DNA of 64,000 nt from positions 1-64,000 of the forward strand of contig NZ_JBIWES010000015.1 in the NCBI RefSeq assembly GCF_044762665.1. Direction: 5' to 3'. The first letter of the stretch is position 1. The number at the start of each line of letters is the position of its first letter. Positions 1-8,818 of this stretch are shown here, piece after piece. Source of the stretch: Peribacillus frigoritolerans_B (lineage in GTDB: Bacteria > Bacillota > Bacilli > Bacillales > DSM-1321). The position numbers and the translations under genes were made by a program. Below the pieces are notes generated by a model. It searched no databases. It was given only the letters and a program-made list of their open reading frames with translations, and was not told where the DNA came from.

Positions 1-462
1 TTGAAGAATTTTGTGAATGCGATTCTGCTCTGATGTGCGATGATGAATCAATTTTTTTCGATAACGAGTAAGATCACGTAAATCACGAATATCCTCTGGT
101 GGGACAAAATTGCTTTCAATAAGTCCGCATCTTAGAAGCTTGGCAAGCCATTCGGCATCTTTCACATCAGTTTTACGCCCTGGAACATTTTTGACATGCC
201 TGGCATTGGCAAGAACAAGGTGAAAGGATCCTTCGAGTATATTCCATATTGGTTTCCAGTAGACTCCGGTACTTTCCATCACAACATCGGATACCTGAAG
301 GGTAGCGAGCCAATCACTTAAAGCCAAGAGCCCCGTTGTTGTAGTTGAAAAAGTTTCAATAGAGGTTTTTGGTTTTTTATCTAATGGACCAAATAATACA
401 CAAGCTACTACTGTTTCTTGGTGTACATCTAGGCCAGCACACCGTTCAATCATTGCTTCCAT
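1..462 (-). mobile_element. IS110-family transposase, N-terminal part (cut by window edge)
   Basis: The reading frame is open from the ATG at 462 to the window edge (154 codons) and continues outside. It begins with G-L-D-V-H-Q and contains V-V-M-E-S-T-G-V-Y-W and K-T-D-V-K-D-A-E-W, the DEDD motif of IS110/IS1111 transposases. The likely metal ligands are D12, E63, D99 and D102. A GAGGTG ribosome site lies 7-8 bases before the ATG. IS110 enzymes recombine DNA with a RuvC-like DEDD domain plus a C-terminal Tnp20 serine domain; only the first domain is visible here. Whether the copy is intact cannot be judged. Confidence 0.93.
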
Positions 463-1256
463 AGGAGAATCACCTCAAAAAAGATTAACAATACATATGA
501 CAGGAGATTTGTTACAAAAATTTTTGTATACGTACTAGTAGTACACTAAATGGTTCTTCCATACTGTCACAACCAGTTTCTTATACAGGGTATCTTCCTT
601 AAGATCCACCAAAAAAAGTTCAGTCTGGTTGTATTGTTATTATCCATTATCGTCAAGGGGTTAATGGGTTAGACTCTATTTTGAGTTTAGATTTTCGTAG
701 TAGATGGTGGCGGCGAGGAGCGCCGCCATAGGAGTTTCTTATGGAACTAACGGGGCAGGTTAGCATTCCTGTAGTTCGTTATTTTTCAGCTTTGAAAAAA
801 ATAGGGCTCCTCAGTAAGATGTGAGTAAGACACCACTCTAACTCAAAACCTTAGGAGGAACTGAAGTTTAAAATGCAAGATAAAAAAATCTGACGAAGGA
901 ATGATAGGGCAATTGACCCGTTGAGACATGGGAGGGAAAGCCTCCAGGGGCGGCGTGGAGAATGTGCATTGTATGGTAAAATGTGGAGTGATGTAAAACT
1001 CCGTTATTTTACTATGCCTTCACGAAATCCTCATGTCCTGAAATCACTCCATTTAACTTTGACCTCACAATCAAGGGTGATGAAATCCTGCGAATAAGTG
1101 AGCATTCGAGAGATATTTGCATCAAACTGAGGGAGTTGAAGAAGAAAACGAATTGATTGGTGTTGAATTAAATACCTAACTATAGTTTTTATACCAAGAT
1201 GTAACTGCTGGGCAGGAACAAATATTTAGACAGTTGGTCAGAATATATTGAATTAG
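463..1256. other. Non-coding region upstream of the IS110 transposase
   Basis: About 800 bases with no convincing gene. This lies 5' of the IS110 transposase, where members of this family carry their long non-coding end. A strong GC hairpin with a seven-base arm (GGCGGCG/CGCCGCC) and a five-base loop sits at 709-727. The block at 601-665 recurs in diverged form near 57 kb. The element's outer boundary is not recognisable, so part of this stretch may be flanking chromosome. Confidence 0.5.
601..665. repeat. Diverged dispersed repeat, copy 1 (copy 2 at 56947-57016)
   Basis: This block shares an identical core CTGGTTGTATTGTT and well conserved flanks (AAGATCYACYAAAAAA before, TATCCATTAT-like and GTCAA after) with 56947-57016. 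Copy 1 lies in the non-coding leader of the IS110 element, so the most likely origin of both is an IS end. Origin is inference; the similarity is visible. Confidence 0.6.
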
Positions 1257-1284
1257 AAAAAGAGTCGGCAAAGCGACCCTCTCT
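1257..1284 (-). terminator. Terminator of the RsbR-like gene
   Basis: Read on the minus strand, AGAG(GG)TCG pairs with CGACTCT, followed by TTTTT, 15 bases past the stop codon of the gene ending at 1299. The stem has a two-base bulge. Confidence 0.6.
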
Positions 1285-1298
1285 AAGATTCTTCGTGT

Positions 1299-2120
1299 TT
1301 AACTTAATAAGTATTTATTCAATGCTTGTTGTAAAGTTCCAAATGTTAGTGCTTTTTCATTTAATCTCATTCCTACGTTTATCATTTTTCTAACCACTTC
1401 AGCTCTTAACCCGGTAATCACAGTGTTACATCCCATTAATGAAGTGCCGTCAATAATCTTCATTAAATGATCAATTACTTCAGTCTCCATTTCCATAATT
1501 CCAGATAAGTCCATAATCAATGTTTGAATACGTAATTTTCCAATCTCTATTAAAACTTTTTCCTCGAGAATATTCGTTCGGTAAAGATCGACAGCACCAA
1601 TTAAAGGCAAAATACATATATTGGGTGTTATTGGTATTATAGGCACCGAAAGATTTTCAACCAATTCTTTTTGAGCCATTATCAACGAATCTTTGTATTG
1701 AGAATATGTGATAAAAAATACATTTAAAAACCTGTCCACTTGATTATTTACTTGTTTTTCTACCGAAAAAAACTCTTCAGTTAAAACCTTATTCGTTACC
1801 TTGTTATATTCTTGTAGGAACTTCCACAAGGTTCTTCGAATAGCTTGCACCCACTCTAATTTGAAAGATAATGGAATTGCGTGTGTCGCCCAAGCTATAC
1901 CTTCTTGTTTAGCAAATGATTGAAGTTCTTGTTCTTTACCCTCAATAATGTATTGAATCAGAATATGGGCATTATTTATCAGGTCAATATTACCGACCGT
2001 TAATATTTCTTCAATTTTTTCTTTCACATTAGATGCTTCGTTTAATAATGAATCTTCAAAATCCTCTTTATTTTCTTGGATAAATTCCAGTAATTTATAT
2101 GCATCTAGTGAACCCTTCAT
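1299..2120 (-). CDS. RsbR-family stressosome protein (STAS domain)
   Basis: This 273-residue protein has the RsbRA/B/C/D layout: a helical globin-like sensory half (about 1-150) and a C-terminal STAS domain (about 160-270). In Bacillus these proteins assemble with RsbS into the stressosome, which releases RsbT to switch on sigma-B. The STAS phosphorylation loop reads D-L-S-G-I-M-E-M-E-T, making T213 the likely equivalent of the second RsbRA phosphothreonine. The residue near the first site (after L-I-G-A-V-D) is Leu179, so only one acceptor seems kept. AGGGGGA precedes the ATG. No rsbS or rsbT lies nearby, as is usual for dispersed paralogues. Which paralogue it is cannot be settled from sequence alone. 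Confidence 0.85.
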   Translation of the reverse strand: MKGSLDAYKLLEFIQENKEDFEDSLLNEASNVKEKIEEILTVGNIDLINNAHILIQYIIEGKEQELQSFAKQEGIAWATHAIPLSFKLEWVQAIRRTLWKFLQEYNKVTNKVLTEEFFSVEKQVNNQVDRFLNVFFITYSQYKDSLIMAQKELVENLSVPIIPITPNICILPLIGAVDLYRTNILEEKVLIEIGKLRIQTLIMDLSGIMEMETEVIDHLMKIIDGTSLMGCNTVITGLRAEVVRKMINVGMRLNEKALTFGTLQQALNKYLLS

Positions 2121-2480
2121 AATTTAATCCCCCTATTTTTTATATGCAAAACTATAATTACCCTGTTATTATAATAACTAAACCCGTTTACATAAAAAGA
2201 TCTCAAAAAGCTTAAAGCATTCTAGGATAAGAAAAAATCAAAAGGAAAACCTGCAAAAGAATCGATGCCTGTATTAATAATTGCTTCATTGGATTTACGC
2301 TCTATTAAAGAGAAAAAACGTTACTGGATTTAGCCTAATTAATGGTTTTGAAACTGAGAAAAATCCTTCCAAAAGGTTTTTGGAGGGTTATTTGGCATAT
2401 CCAAAAATATCATAAGGGAAATGAATTTTTTTGAGAAAGATATTGACATTCTATTAGCTGGTTTAGTTCCATAGGGCATT
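2121..2480. other. Gap with no clear gene
   Basis: AT-rich. A short plus-strand frame near 2230-2332 (K-P-A-K-E-S-M-P-V-L-I-I-A-S-L-D) looks protein-like but has no ribosome site and ends at a TAG. It may be the remnant served by the hairpin at 2481. Confidence 0.3.
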
Positions 2481-2513
2481 AAGGAAGACCACAATAAGTG
2501 GTCTTCCTTTTGT
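2481..2513 (+). terminator. Strong hairpin terminator
   Basis: A perfect 12-bp stem (AAGGAAGACCAC/GTGGTCTTCCTT) with a five-base loop is followed by TTTG on the plus strand. No intact plus-strand gene precedes it, so it probably outlived its gene. Confidence 0.7.
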
Positions 2514-2630
2514 TTCTCTGCCCGAACCTATTTACGGAAGGAATTGGGATTTATCTGATGGGGACAATTCGTGATAGAGGGCTCGTTATAAGAACAGCAG
2601 CTACAGTATCACTGGGAATTTCTAACTTTG

Positions 2631-3722
2631 TCATAACCGGTTCCTCAATTTTTTAATGCTTATGAAAACAAAAAGAAGAGGTAAGTATATAACAATGAAG
2701 CATACGCTGTAGGGATTGATTATTTTATTTAATATATATAAGGAATCGATATCATAAAAAAGTATATTCACAAGTAGTATGATTATGGACATTACCCATA
2801 AAGGATACTTTTGCTGGACATTGAATAAGCGCTTGACACCCCTGCTGGCAGCCCACAAAGGAATGACCATATTGGGTATGATAACGATGGCCCACCAAGA
2901 AACAGTTATGTATTCGAACCGTTGAATAAAGGGCAACTCAATAATGCTGGTCAATGTTAGTGTTGGCCATAGAGTAAGGGTCAAATGTTTCTGTGAATAA
3001 AAGACTATCGATACAAAATAAAGTAATAAGCTCAATAACGTAGTGAGCACAACTCCTCCGTGAGCATACTTTTGCGATGTTTCAGCATTTTTGATGAACG
3101 GATAATACATCAGTATCATTTCAAAACCAAGCATGGATAATGAAATGCTTTTAGTTCCTTTCATTATTTCTAATAAATTATGATGGAAAATAGGAAGAAA
3201 ACCGGTGAAATCAGAGTATTTAAAACCATAAAAAGGTACAAATAACAGCCAGTATGAAACAATTACAGTTATGAAGGCAATACCCGTAATGGTTCGGAAT
3301 CCTCCTGTATTTATATAAAAAATCAAGATAAGGAAAACCAAAGCAAATGCCCAAGAAGGTACCTCGTCAAACATCCAAACATGTATGACATTTATATAGC
3401 CGATTATGATCGTCATTCCAAGGATAAAAAAGTAAAGAATAAATAAAATACTGAAGAAATTACCAATCCATTTACCGAATGCATGATTATTAGTGTAGAT
3501 AATATCACCAGGAACAACACTGAATATCTTATATATTAGCCAAATTAATATATGAACAATCAGTCCAGCTAGGAGTATGGATAACCAGCCATCGGTTCCC
3601 GTTGCTTTAGCCAAATCTCTTTGAAAACTCAAGACGCCTAATCCAGTTTGCATGGAATGAATTAAAAAAAACACATAAAATGGCGATACCTTATATTTTT
3701 CATTAACACCAGCTTGATTCAT
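2631..3722 (-). CDS. GerAB-type spore germination permease (orphan)
   Basis: This 363-residue integral membrane protein has about ten hydrophobic segments and the opening of the GerAB/ArcD/ProY family (S-P-F-Y-V-F-F-L-I-H-S-M-Q-T-G-L-G-V). GerAB subunits sit in the spore inner membrane and form the nutrient-sensing part of germinant receptors with GerAA and GerAC. Neither partner lies beside it, so this is a lone B subunit that either joins receptor subunits encoded elsewhere or is the last piece of a lost operon. The length is normal and there are no internal stops. GAGGGT lies just before the ATG with short spacing. Confidence 0.85.
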   Translation of the reverse strand: MNQAGVNEKYKVSPFYVFFLIHSMQTGLGVLSFQRDLAKATGTDGWLSILLAGLIVHILIWLIYKIFSVVPGDIIYTNNHAFGKWIGNFFSILFILYFFILGMTIIIGYINVIHVWMFDEVPSWAFALVFLILIFYINTGGFRTITGIAFITVIVSYWLLFVPFYGFKYSDFTGFLPIFHHNLLEIMKGTKSISLSMLGFEMILMYYPFIKNAETSQKYAHGGVVLTTLLSLLLYFVSIVFYSQKHLTLTLWPTLTLTSIIELPFIQRFEYITVSWWAIVIIPNMVIPLWAASRGVKRLFNVQQKYPLWVMSIIILLVNILFYDIDSLYILNKIINPYSVCFIVIYLPLLFVFISIKKLRNRL

Positions 3723-4055
3723 GTAGGACCCTCATTTGTATCACTCATATATTTTAATAATCTGGCTTATATAAGTGAAATCTATTCAAAAAAGATTGAT
3801 TAAATTGTGGATGGAATTTTGGTATTGATCCTTGTCGGTAAGTTGAAAGCTTCAGTGACATTCAATGGGAACTAATTGCGTGAGGCATTAGACGCGGAAC
3901 AGAAACGCGTGGACGACCCAAGACCTTTGAGGACGGCAATGGGTAAGGCTTACAGGAATGTTCACGCGTGAGCGGACAAAAATAGAGAACCGGGATGCCC
4001 TTTTCCGAAAGATATTTGGAAAGTGTTATCCTGCAACACGAGGGGGGGATAATAG
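3723..4055. other. Gap, no gene identified
   Basis: A stretch of higher GC (about 3860-4040) borders the broken phage-like gene. Neither strand gives a protein I recognise. It may be further phage-derived debris. Confidence 0.3.
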
Positions 4056-4238
4056 ATGAGTGATAAAAAGAAATATCAAGCAATAGTGAATTTTAAAGAC
4101 CTGAAGGACAAAAGGAAGATTTATCGTTATGGTGAGACTTTTCCGAACACGGCTAATAAAAAGGTTGAGGATGGAACGTTTAGAGGAACTATTGTCCTCT
4201 GAGAAGAAGATGGCAAACTGGTATTAAAAGAAATCTGA
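4056..4238 (+). pseudogene. Broken small phage-type protein gene
   Basis: After GAGGGGGGAT and ATG the frame reads M-S-D-K-K-K-Y-Q-A-I-V-N-F-K-D-L and runs on for about 40 residues. The expected continuation E-R-L-E-E-L-L-S-S-E-K-K appears only in the next frame, and a third frame then gives D-G-K-L-V-L-K-E-I-stop. Joined across these two shifts, the product resembles the short (~60 aa) Bacillus phage proteins of the type K-Y-K-A-L-V-D-F-K-D-L ... R-I-E-E-L-S-S. The family match is from memory; the two frame changes are visible. It suggests a vanished prophage. Confidence 0.6.
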
Positions 4239-4341
4239 AAAAAAGGGGCTTTTGCCTTGGCTTTTTCATTCAAGGGGCCTGTCAGGGGTGTTGTTAATTT
4301 CTTGATGAATGGAAAAAATATATAGAGGGGAACAAAAACTT

Positions 4342-4968
4342 ATGAAATACGAATGGAGAAAACAAGAGAAGAATTTATATATCCCAAAACAAAAACCTGA
4401 ACTTGTAACAATTCCAGAACAGAAATTTTTTTTGATAAAGGGAATAGGAAATCCAAATGAGAACGAATTCGCTGAAAAGATAGGTGTTCTTTATTCATTG
4501 GCTTATGCGGTCAGGATGATGCCGAAGCAAGGATACACTCCAGCTGGATATTTTGAATATACTGTATTTCCATTAGAAGGAATTTGGGATTTAACGGAAG
4601 AGGGAAAGAAACTAGATACATTAAATAAAGATGAATTATTATATACGATCATGATTAGACAACCGGATTTTGTAACAAAAGATATAGTGGACAGAGCATT
4701 TGAAAATGTAGAAAAAAAGAAACCACATCCATTTCTAAATGATGTAAAGTTCGGTACATTTCAAGATGGTTTATCTGTCCAAATGCTTCATGTTGGTCCA
4801 TATGATGATGAACCTCAAAGTTTTAAAGTAATGAATGAATTCATAAAAAATAATAATCTTGAAAGAACTTCACTACAACATAAAGAAATATATCTTTCAG
4901 ATTTTAGAAAAGTTGAACCTTCAAAATTAAAAACAGTTTTGAGATATAAGGTTAAGCCAATAGAATAG
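4342..4968 (+). CDS. GyrI-like small-molecule-binding domain protein
   Basis: A 208-residue soluble protein of the stand-alone GyrI-like family (SOUL/GyrI fold, as in the Listeria Lin2189 group), with landmarks G-I-G-N-P-N-E, P-L-E-G-I-W and M-L-H-V-G-P-Y-D-D-E. Stand-alone members bind, and in some cases hydrolyse, small hydrophobic or toxic compounds; the ligand here is unknown. The start is the ATG at 4342, which has AGAGGGG ten bases upstream. An in-frame ATG at 4309 has no ribosome site. No operon partner is visible. Confidence 0.85.
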   Translation: MKYEWRKQEKNLYIPKQKPELVTIPEQKFFLIKGIGNPNENEFAEKIGVLYSLAYAVRMMPKQGYTPAGYFEYTVFPLEGIWDLTEEGKKLDTLNKDELLYTIMIRQPDFVTKDIVDRAFENVEKKKPHPFLNDVKFGTFQDGLSVQMLHVGPYDDEPQSFKVMNEFIKNNNLERTSLQHKEIYLSDFRKVEPSKLKTVLRYKVKPIE

Positions 4969-5206
4969 CATAATCTCATAGCTGTTAACATGAGTGTACA
5001 TAAGTAAAAGGTGCATTATTTCCATAGGATGCAATAAAGTAGTCCTAAAAAAAATGAAGTGAACCTAAAAGGTTAGGAAGGAGCAGCCCGCCCTTAATTT
5101 ATATATTTTACCTATTGAAAAACATTAGCATCTATTATTTTGGGTCCTTTTTTATGCAGGGAATTAGTCCCTTTTGTCAAATTAGTTAAACAAAGGGGAT
5201 GAAAAA

Positions 5207-5419
5207 ATGAATGATGATGAGAAAATCGGTATTTTATTGTCCAATATGACAAACGAATTAGTTTCGAGTAGAGTAAGGGTTAGAGCTATAGTAGAATTAC
5301 TGGAAGAAAAAGGTCTAATAACCCGCGAAGAGTACGAAAACAGGTTTAAAAAAGTTTTTGAACGAGATGCAATTTCGTATAGAAATGATCTATTGAAAGA
5401 AGTCAAAATCGATGAATGA
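5207..5419 (+). CDS. Small hypothetical protein (70 aa)
   Basis: A charged, helical 70-residue protein with AAAGGGG before its ATG and its own terminator right after the stop, so it looks like a real single-gene transcript. It has no cysteine or membrane segment. The central run I-V-E-L-L-E-E-K-G-L-I-T-R-E-E-Y-E resembles the helix-turn-helix or coiled-coil stretch of small Bacillus cytoplasmic proteins. I cannot name a family. The opposite-strand frame over the same bases lacks a ribosome site. Confidence 0.65.
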   Translation: MNDDEKIGILLSNMTNELVSSRVRVRAIVELLEEKGLITREEYENRFKKVFERDAISYRNDLLKEVKIDE

Positions 5420-5427
5420 AAGGAGGA

Positions 5428-5459
5428 GGCATCCATTAATTTGGGTGCTTTTTTTTTTT
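5428..5459 (+). terminator. Terminator of the 70-aa gene
   Basis: GCATCC pairs with GGGTGC (one G-U pair), followed by ten T residues. Confidence 0.75.
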
Positions 5460-5666
5460 GGGTGAGAACGATGAATCATTATAAGAAAAGCAAACGGTTA
5501 AGAAGCCAGTGAAGCCAAGTCGCAGAGATCTGGAAGACCTAATGAAAATGAAAGCTTTTACAACTTAGTATTTTACAAATTCAAGCCAGAAGATTCCGAA
5601 TGTGAAAAAAGAAAGAGCGTTAATCTTTATTTGATCAACACTCCTGTTAGTGCAGTAACATTCAAG

Positions 5667-6255
5667 TTATTTTTTTAGATTTGATTTCATTAATAATGAA
5701 ATCTGTTGCTCAGCCGTATTTGAAATTTGTTCCAGTTGGTCAACAATTAACTTTTGTCTTTGCAATGGATGATTTTGACTTAACTTAGCTTTCCCTTCTA
5801 TTTTGAACCCTTGAACTCCTTTGTTCATACCAGCGAGAAACTCAGCATCTACATTTTGCAAACTGTATGAGCTGTCAGGAGCTTCGTACTTTGATACCAT
5901 ATCATGTAGGGTGCCCATTAATTCATGTTCATCCTCTTGAAGTTCCACTTCTCCCTATACATGGACGGTCACATAATTCCATGTTGGTACTGCATTTTTC
6001 GTCTCATACCAAGATGGAGAGATATAACAATGCGGACCATGAAAAATAGCCAAGACGGTTTGATTGTTGATGTCTTTCCAATGAGGATTAGGACGAGCAA
6101 AATGTCCATATAAGCAAGAATTATCCTTGTTCAATATTAACGGCAAATGAGTCGCGCAGGGCATTCCATCATGTTGAGAAAAAAGATTCGCAAAACTATG
6201 TTCCTTCATAACGTTGAAGGAAAGTGTTTCATCTTTAATGTGCAGGAATATACAT
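5667..6255 (-). pseudogene. paiB: PaiB-like FMN-binding regulator, broken
   Basis: Read across its lesions this is a complete ~195-residue PaiB family protein (FMN-binding split-barrel; in B. subtilis linked to repression of protease and sporulation genes). AGGAG precedes the ATG at 6255, which gives M-Y-I-P-A-H, then a frameshift at about 6237 returns as K-D-E-T-L-S-F-N-V. The family motifs A-T-H-L-P and G-H-F-A-R-P-N-P-H-W follow. An in-frame TAG at 5955-5957 replaces the Tyr expected in V-H-V-Y-G-E-V. The downstream half (L-Q-E-D-E-H-E-L to the stop) is otherwise clean. Two independent lesions make sequencing error unlikely. The adjacent EamA gene reads the same way. Confidence 0.85.
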
Positions 6256-6378
6256 TTTTTCTCCTCTCAAAACCTTTTCTTAGCATTAAATTAATAATTT
6301 CTCTATAAGATAAGTCTATATTCATGACGTCCTCTTTATCTATTGGAATTCGGTTGTTTTAAAAGTATATTCATGCAA

Positions 6379-7281
6379 TTAGCTCTTCCTTGATATAGCT
6401 CCGTTTTTTGATACTGGAGCATTTTTGCCTAATATAACAGAAAAGACAACAATCACTGCTATTACAATGGTGAAAAATGTGATGGATTCATCTAGAAATA
6501 CTGTTGCAAATACAATCATCAAAAATGGTTGTAAGTATTGAATCTGACTGACTCTTGCTATCCCGCCCATTGCCATTCCGCTATACCAAGCAACATATGC
6601 TAGAAATTGACTAACCACTGCAAGATAAATGAAGCTAATCCATGCTTGTATAGGGGCATGAAGCATTTCAGTTGTAACGTTTAGCCCAACTGGAATTATA
6701 AAAAATGGAGCACCAATCATAATTGCCCATGCAATCACTTGCCAGCTGCCTAACTCTTTTGCTAATTCCCCTCCTTCTGCGTAACTAAGTCCCAGTATGA
6801 TCACAGCTGCCAGTAAAGCTAAATCGGCTAATTGCAATTGGCCGAATCCAAGGTGAAGTGCATACATAATTACCGCTAAAGAGCTGATTATACTTGAAAT
6901 CCAGAATTTGAGAGATGGTATTTCACCTGCCCTAAATATGGCAAATCCGGCTGTTGCTAACGGTAACAGAGCCAATTCCACAGCTCCATGAGAAACCGGC
7001 AAGGATTCCATTGCCCAAGAAGTGAGGAGAGGAAATCCCAAAACTGCACCAAAAGCAACAATAAGTAGACGCTTGAATTGGCGAAGAGAAGGTAGCCTTT
7101 CTTTTCGAACAATCAATACCACTGCTACTAAAAAAGCGGCCACCACTGTTCTTCCTAAACCAACGATCGTAGTCCCGAAATATTCCACTGCAATACTTGT
7201 AGAAGGGAGTGTTAAGCTAAAACAAATGACGCCCACTAATCCCAAAAATAATCCGAATTTTTCTCTTGTTTCTCCCCGCAT
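6379..7281 (-). CDS. EamA/DMT-family exporter
   Basis: A 300-residue protein with ten predicted membrane helices in two EamA repeats, the drug/metabolite transporter layout. The C-terminal repeat shows Y-L-Q-P-F-L and F-L-D-E-S-I. The ATG at 7281 (M-R-G-E-T-R-E-K-F) is the better start, with GGGG nine or more bases upstream; an in-frame TTG at 7296 lacks a site. It is divergent from a MocR regulator, an arrangement common when the regulator controls the exporter. The substrate is unknown, with small metabolites or amino-acid derivatives the usual guess. Confidence 0.88.
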   Translation of the reverse strand: MRGETREKFGLFLGLVGVICFSLTLPSTSIAVEYFGTTIVGLGRTVVAAFLVAVVLIVRKERLPSLRQFKRLLIVAFGAVLGFPLLTSWAMESLPVSHGAVELALLPLATAGFAIFRAGEIPSLKFWISSIISSLAVIMYALHLGFGQLQLADLALLAAVIILGLSYAEGGELAKELGSWQVIAWAIMIGAPFFIIPVGLNVTTEMLHAPIQAWISFIYLAVVSQFLAYVAWYSGMAMGGIARVSQIQYLQPFLMIVFATVFLDESITFFTIVIAVIVVFSVILGKNAPVSKNGAISRKS

Positions 7282-7307
7282 CTTTTCCAGCCCCAATCTT
7301 TATACTT

Positions 7308-7325
7308 TGTACCACATCTGTACCA
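7308..7325. promoter_or_regulatory. Direct-repeat operator (TGTACCA twice, 11-bp period)
   Basis: TGTACCA at 7308-7314 is repeated at 7319-7325, one helical turn apart, in the region between eamA and the MocR gene. GabR, the best studied MocR protein, binds ATACCA direct repeats, so this is a likely site for the adjacent regulator. Confidence 0.6.
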
Positions 7326-7351
7326 TTTTTTACTTATTTTAAAAACAGTTT

Positions 7352-7360
7352 TGATATAAT
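7352..7360 (+). promoter_or_regulatory. Extended -10 promoter for the MocR gene
   Basis: TG-A-TATAAT is an extended -10 element with no good -35, placed 82 bases before the chosen start codon. It lies between the two operator candidates. Confidence 0.5.
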
Positions 7361-7407
7361 TAACATACTATGAGTACATTCAATAAAAATAAACCATTTT
7401 TTTACTT

Positions 7408-7425
7408 AACTGTCCTGGTACAGTT
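7408..7425. promoter_or_regulatory. Palindromic operator before the MocR gene
   Basis: AACTGT-N6-ACAGTT is a perfect inverted repeat, and it contains TGGTACA, the reverse complement of the TGTACCA half-site found twice at 7308-7325. It lies downstream of the -10 and just before the ribosome site, suiting autoregulation. Confidence 0.55.
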
Positions 7426-7441
7426 GAAGGGGGATCAATAT

Positions 7442-8818
7442 ATGAACTCAAAATATATGAAGATAATGCAAGACATTAAGCTTCGACTAGAAGATGGTTC
7501 GCTAATTGCAGGCAGTAAACTTCCTTCTGTTCGACAGTTATCTGAGTATTTTTCATGCAGCAAAAATACGGTAATAAAAGCATATGTAGAACTTGAAAAA
7601 GAGCATTTAATTTATTCTGTTCCTAAAAGCGGCTACTATGTTGTGAATGATTATCAAAAAGCGCCGGAAGAAAATGAGGTGATTGATTTTTTGTCTGCCG
7701 GTCCAGATAAAAATGTTATGCCATATGTTGAATTTCAACATTGTATGAATCAAGCAATTGACCATTATAAAGAAGAGCTTTTTACATACTCTGATCAACA
7801 AGGGCTTTACTCACTCCGAGTACAGTTGGTGAAATATTTGCAAAATTTACAGGTCTTCACTCACCCAGAAAGATTAGTCGTTGTCTCTGGCTCACAGCAA
7901 GCCCTCCATTTATTAGTTTCTATGCCATTTCCAAATGGGAAAAACAATATTTTAATTGAACAGCCTACTTACTTTGGATTCATTGAGTCCATCAATCTGC
8001 ATCAAGCTACTACTTTTGGGATCGAATTATCAATGGAAGGGATTGACCTTGATCGACTGGAATACATTTTTCGAAATAATGATATAAAATTTTTCTATAT
8101 TATCCCGAGATTCCACAATCCACTTGGGCATAGTTACACGAATGGCGAAAAGAAAAAAATCGTTGAGTTAGCTGAAAAATACGATGTATATATAGTGGAG
8201 GATGATATTTTAGGAGACCTTGATCCAAATCCAAAATCAGATCCTTTATTTTCTTTTGATCCTTCTGGGAGAGTGATTTATATTAAAAGCCTTTCGAAAA
8301 TTTTTCTCCCAGGGTTAAGGATTGGGACTGTCATTCTTCCAGAATTAATGATTAACAACTTTTTACGCTATAAATTCAGTTCGGATTTTAATAGTTCAGC
8401 ACTTTCTCAAGGTGCGCTGGAAATCTATTTAAAAAGCGGTATGTTTAATAGTCATCTCAAAAAAGTAAAAGAGGTATACCGTAGTAAAATGCAAATCCTT
8501 CAAGAAGCATGTGAATTATTGCTGCCGACTAATACTTCTTTTTCTAAACCAAATTCCGGATTCTATCTTTCCATCAGTTTGCCCGAGAATGTGAAAGCAA
8601 AACAGGTGGTTCATATGCTAAACGAGCAGCATATATATGTTGATGATGCCTCTAGAATGTTTTTAGCAGAATATAAAAAGGAAAATCTCGTTCGTTTATG
8701 CATCTCTCAAGTGAACGAGAGTCAAATTAAACTAGGGGTAGAGCGATTGGCTCACTGTATTGCTTTAATTGACAGTAGAAAAAAACATATTACTCCAAAT
8801 AACTTTTTACTCATTTAG
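7442..8818 (+). CDS. MocR/PdxR-type regulator (GntR HTH fused to aminotransferase fold)
   Basis: This 458-residue protein has an N-terminal winged helix (about 1-70: S-K-L-P-S-V-R-Q-L-S-E-Y-F, T-V-I-K-A-Y-V-E-L-E) fused to a fold-type I PLP aminotransferase-like domain. The Schiff-base lysine lies in S-L-S-K-I-F-L-P-G-L-R-I-G and the PLP contact in E-D-D-I. MocR proteins use PLP and sometimes an amine to sense metabolites and often activate a divergent gene, here the EamA exporter. The start is ATG 7442, with AAGGGGGAT upstream. An earlier in-frame ATG (7370) adds 24 unlike residues and lacks a site. Confidence 0.9.
   Translation: MNSKYMKIMQDIKLRLEDGSLIAGSKLPSVRQLSEYFSCSKNTVIKAYVELEKEHLIYSVPKSGYYVVNDYQKAPEENEVIDFLSAGPDKNVMPYVEFQHCMNQAIDHYKEELFTYSDQQGLYSLRVQLVKYLQNLQVFTHPERLVVVSGSQQALHLLVSMPFPNGKNNILIEQPTYFGFIESINLHQATTFGIELSMEGIDLDRLEYIFRNNDIKFFYIIPRFHNPLGHSYTNGEKKKIVELAEKYDVYIVEDDILGDLDPNPKSDPLFSFDPSGRVIYIKSLSKIFLPGLRIGTVILPELMINNFLRYKFSSDFNSSALSQGALEIYLKSGMFNSHLKKVKEVYRSKMQILQEACELLLPTNTSFSKPNSGFYLSISLPENVKAKQVVHMLNEQHIYVDDASRMFLAEYKKENLVRLCISQVNESQIKLGVERLAHCIALIDSRKKHITPNNFLLI

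Noticed and set aside
3862..4083. Minus-strand 73-codon frame
   Set aside because: No ribosome site, unnatural Ser/Pro-rich composition, overlaps the phage-type pseudogene.
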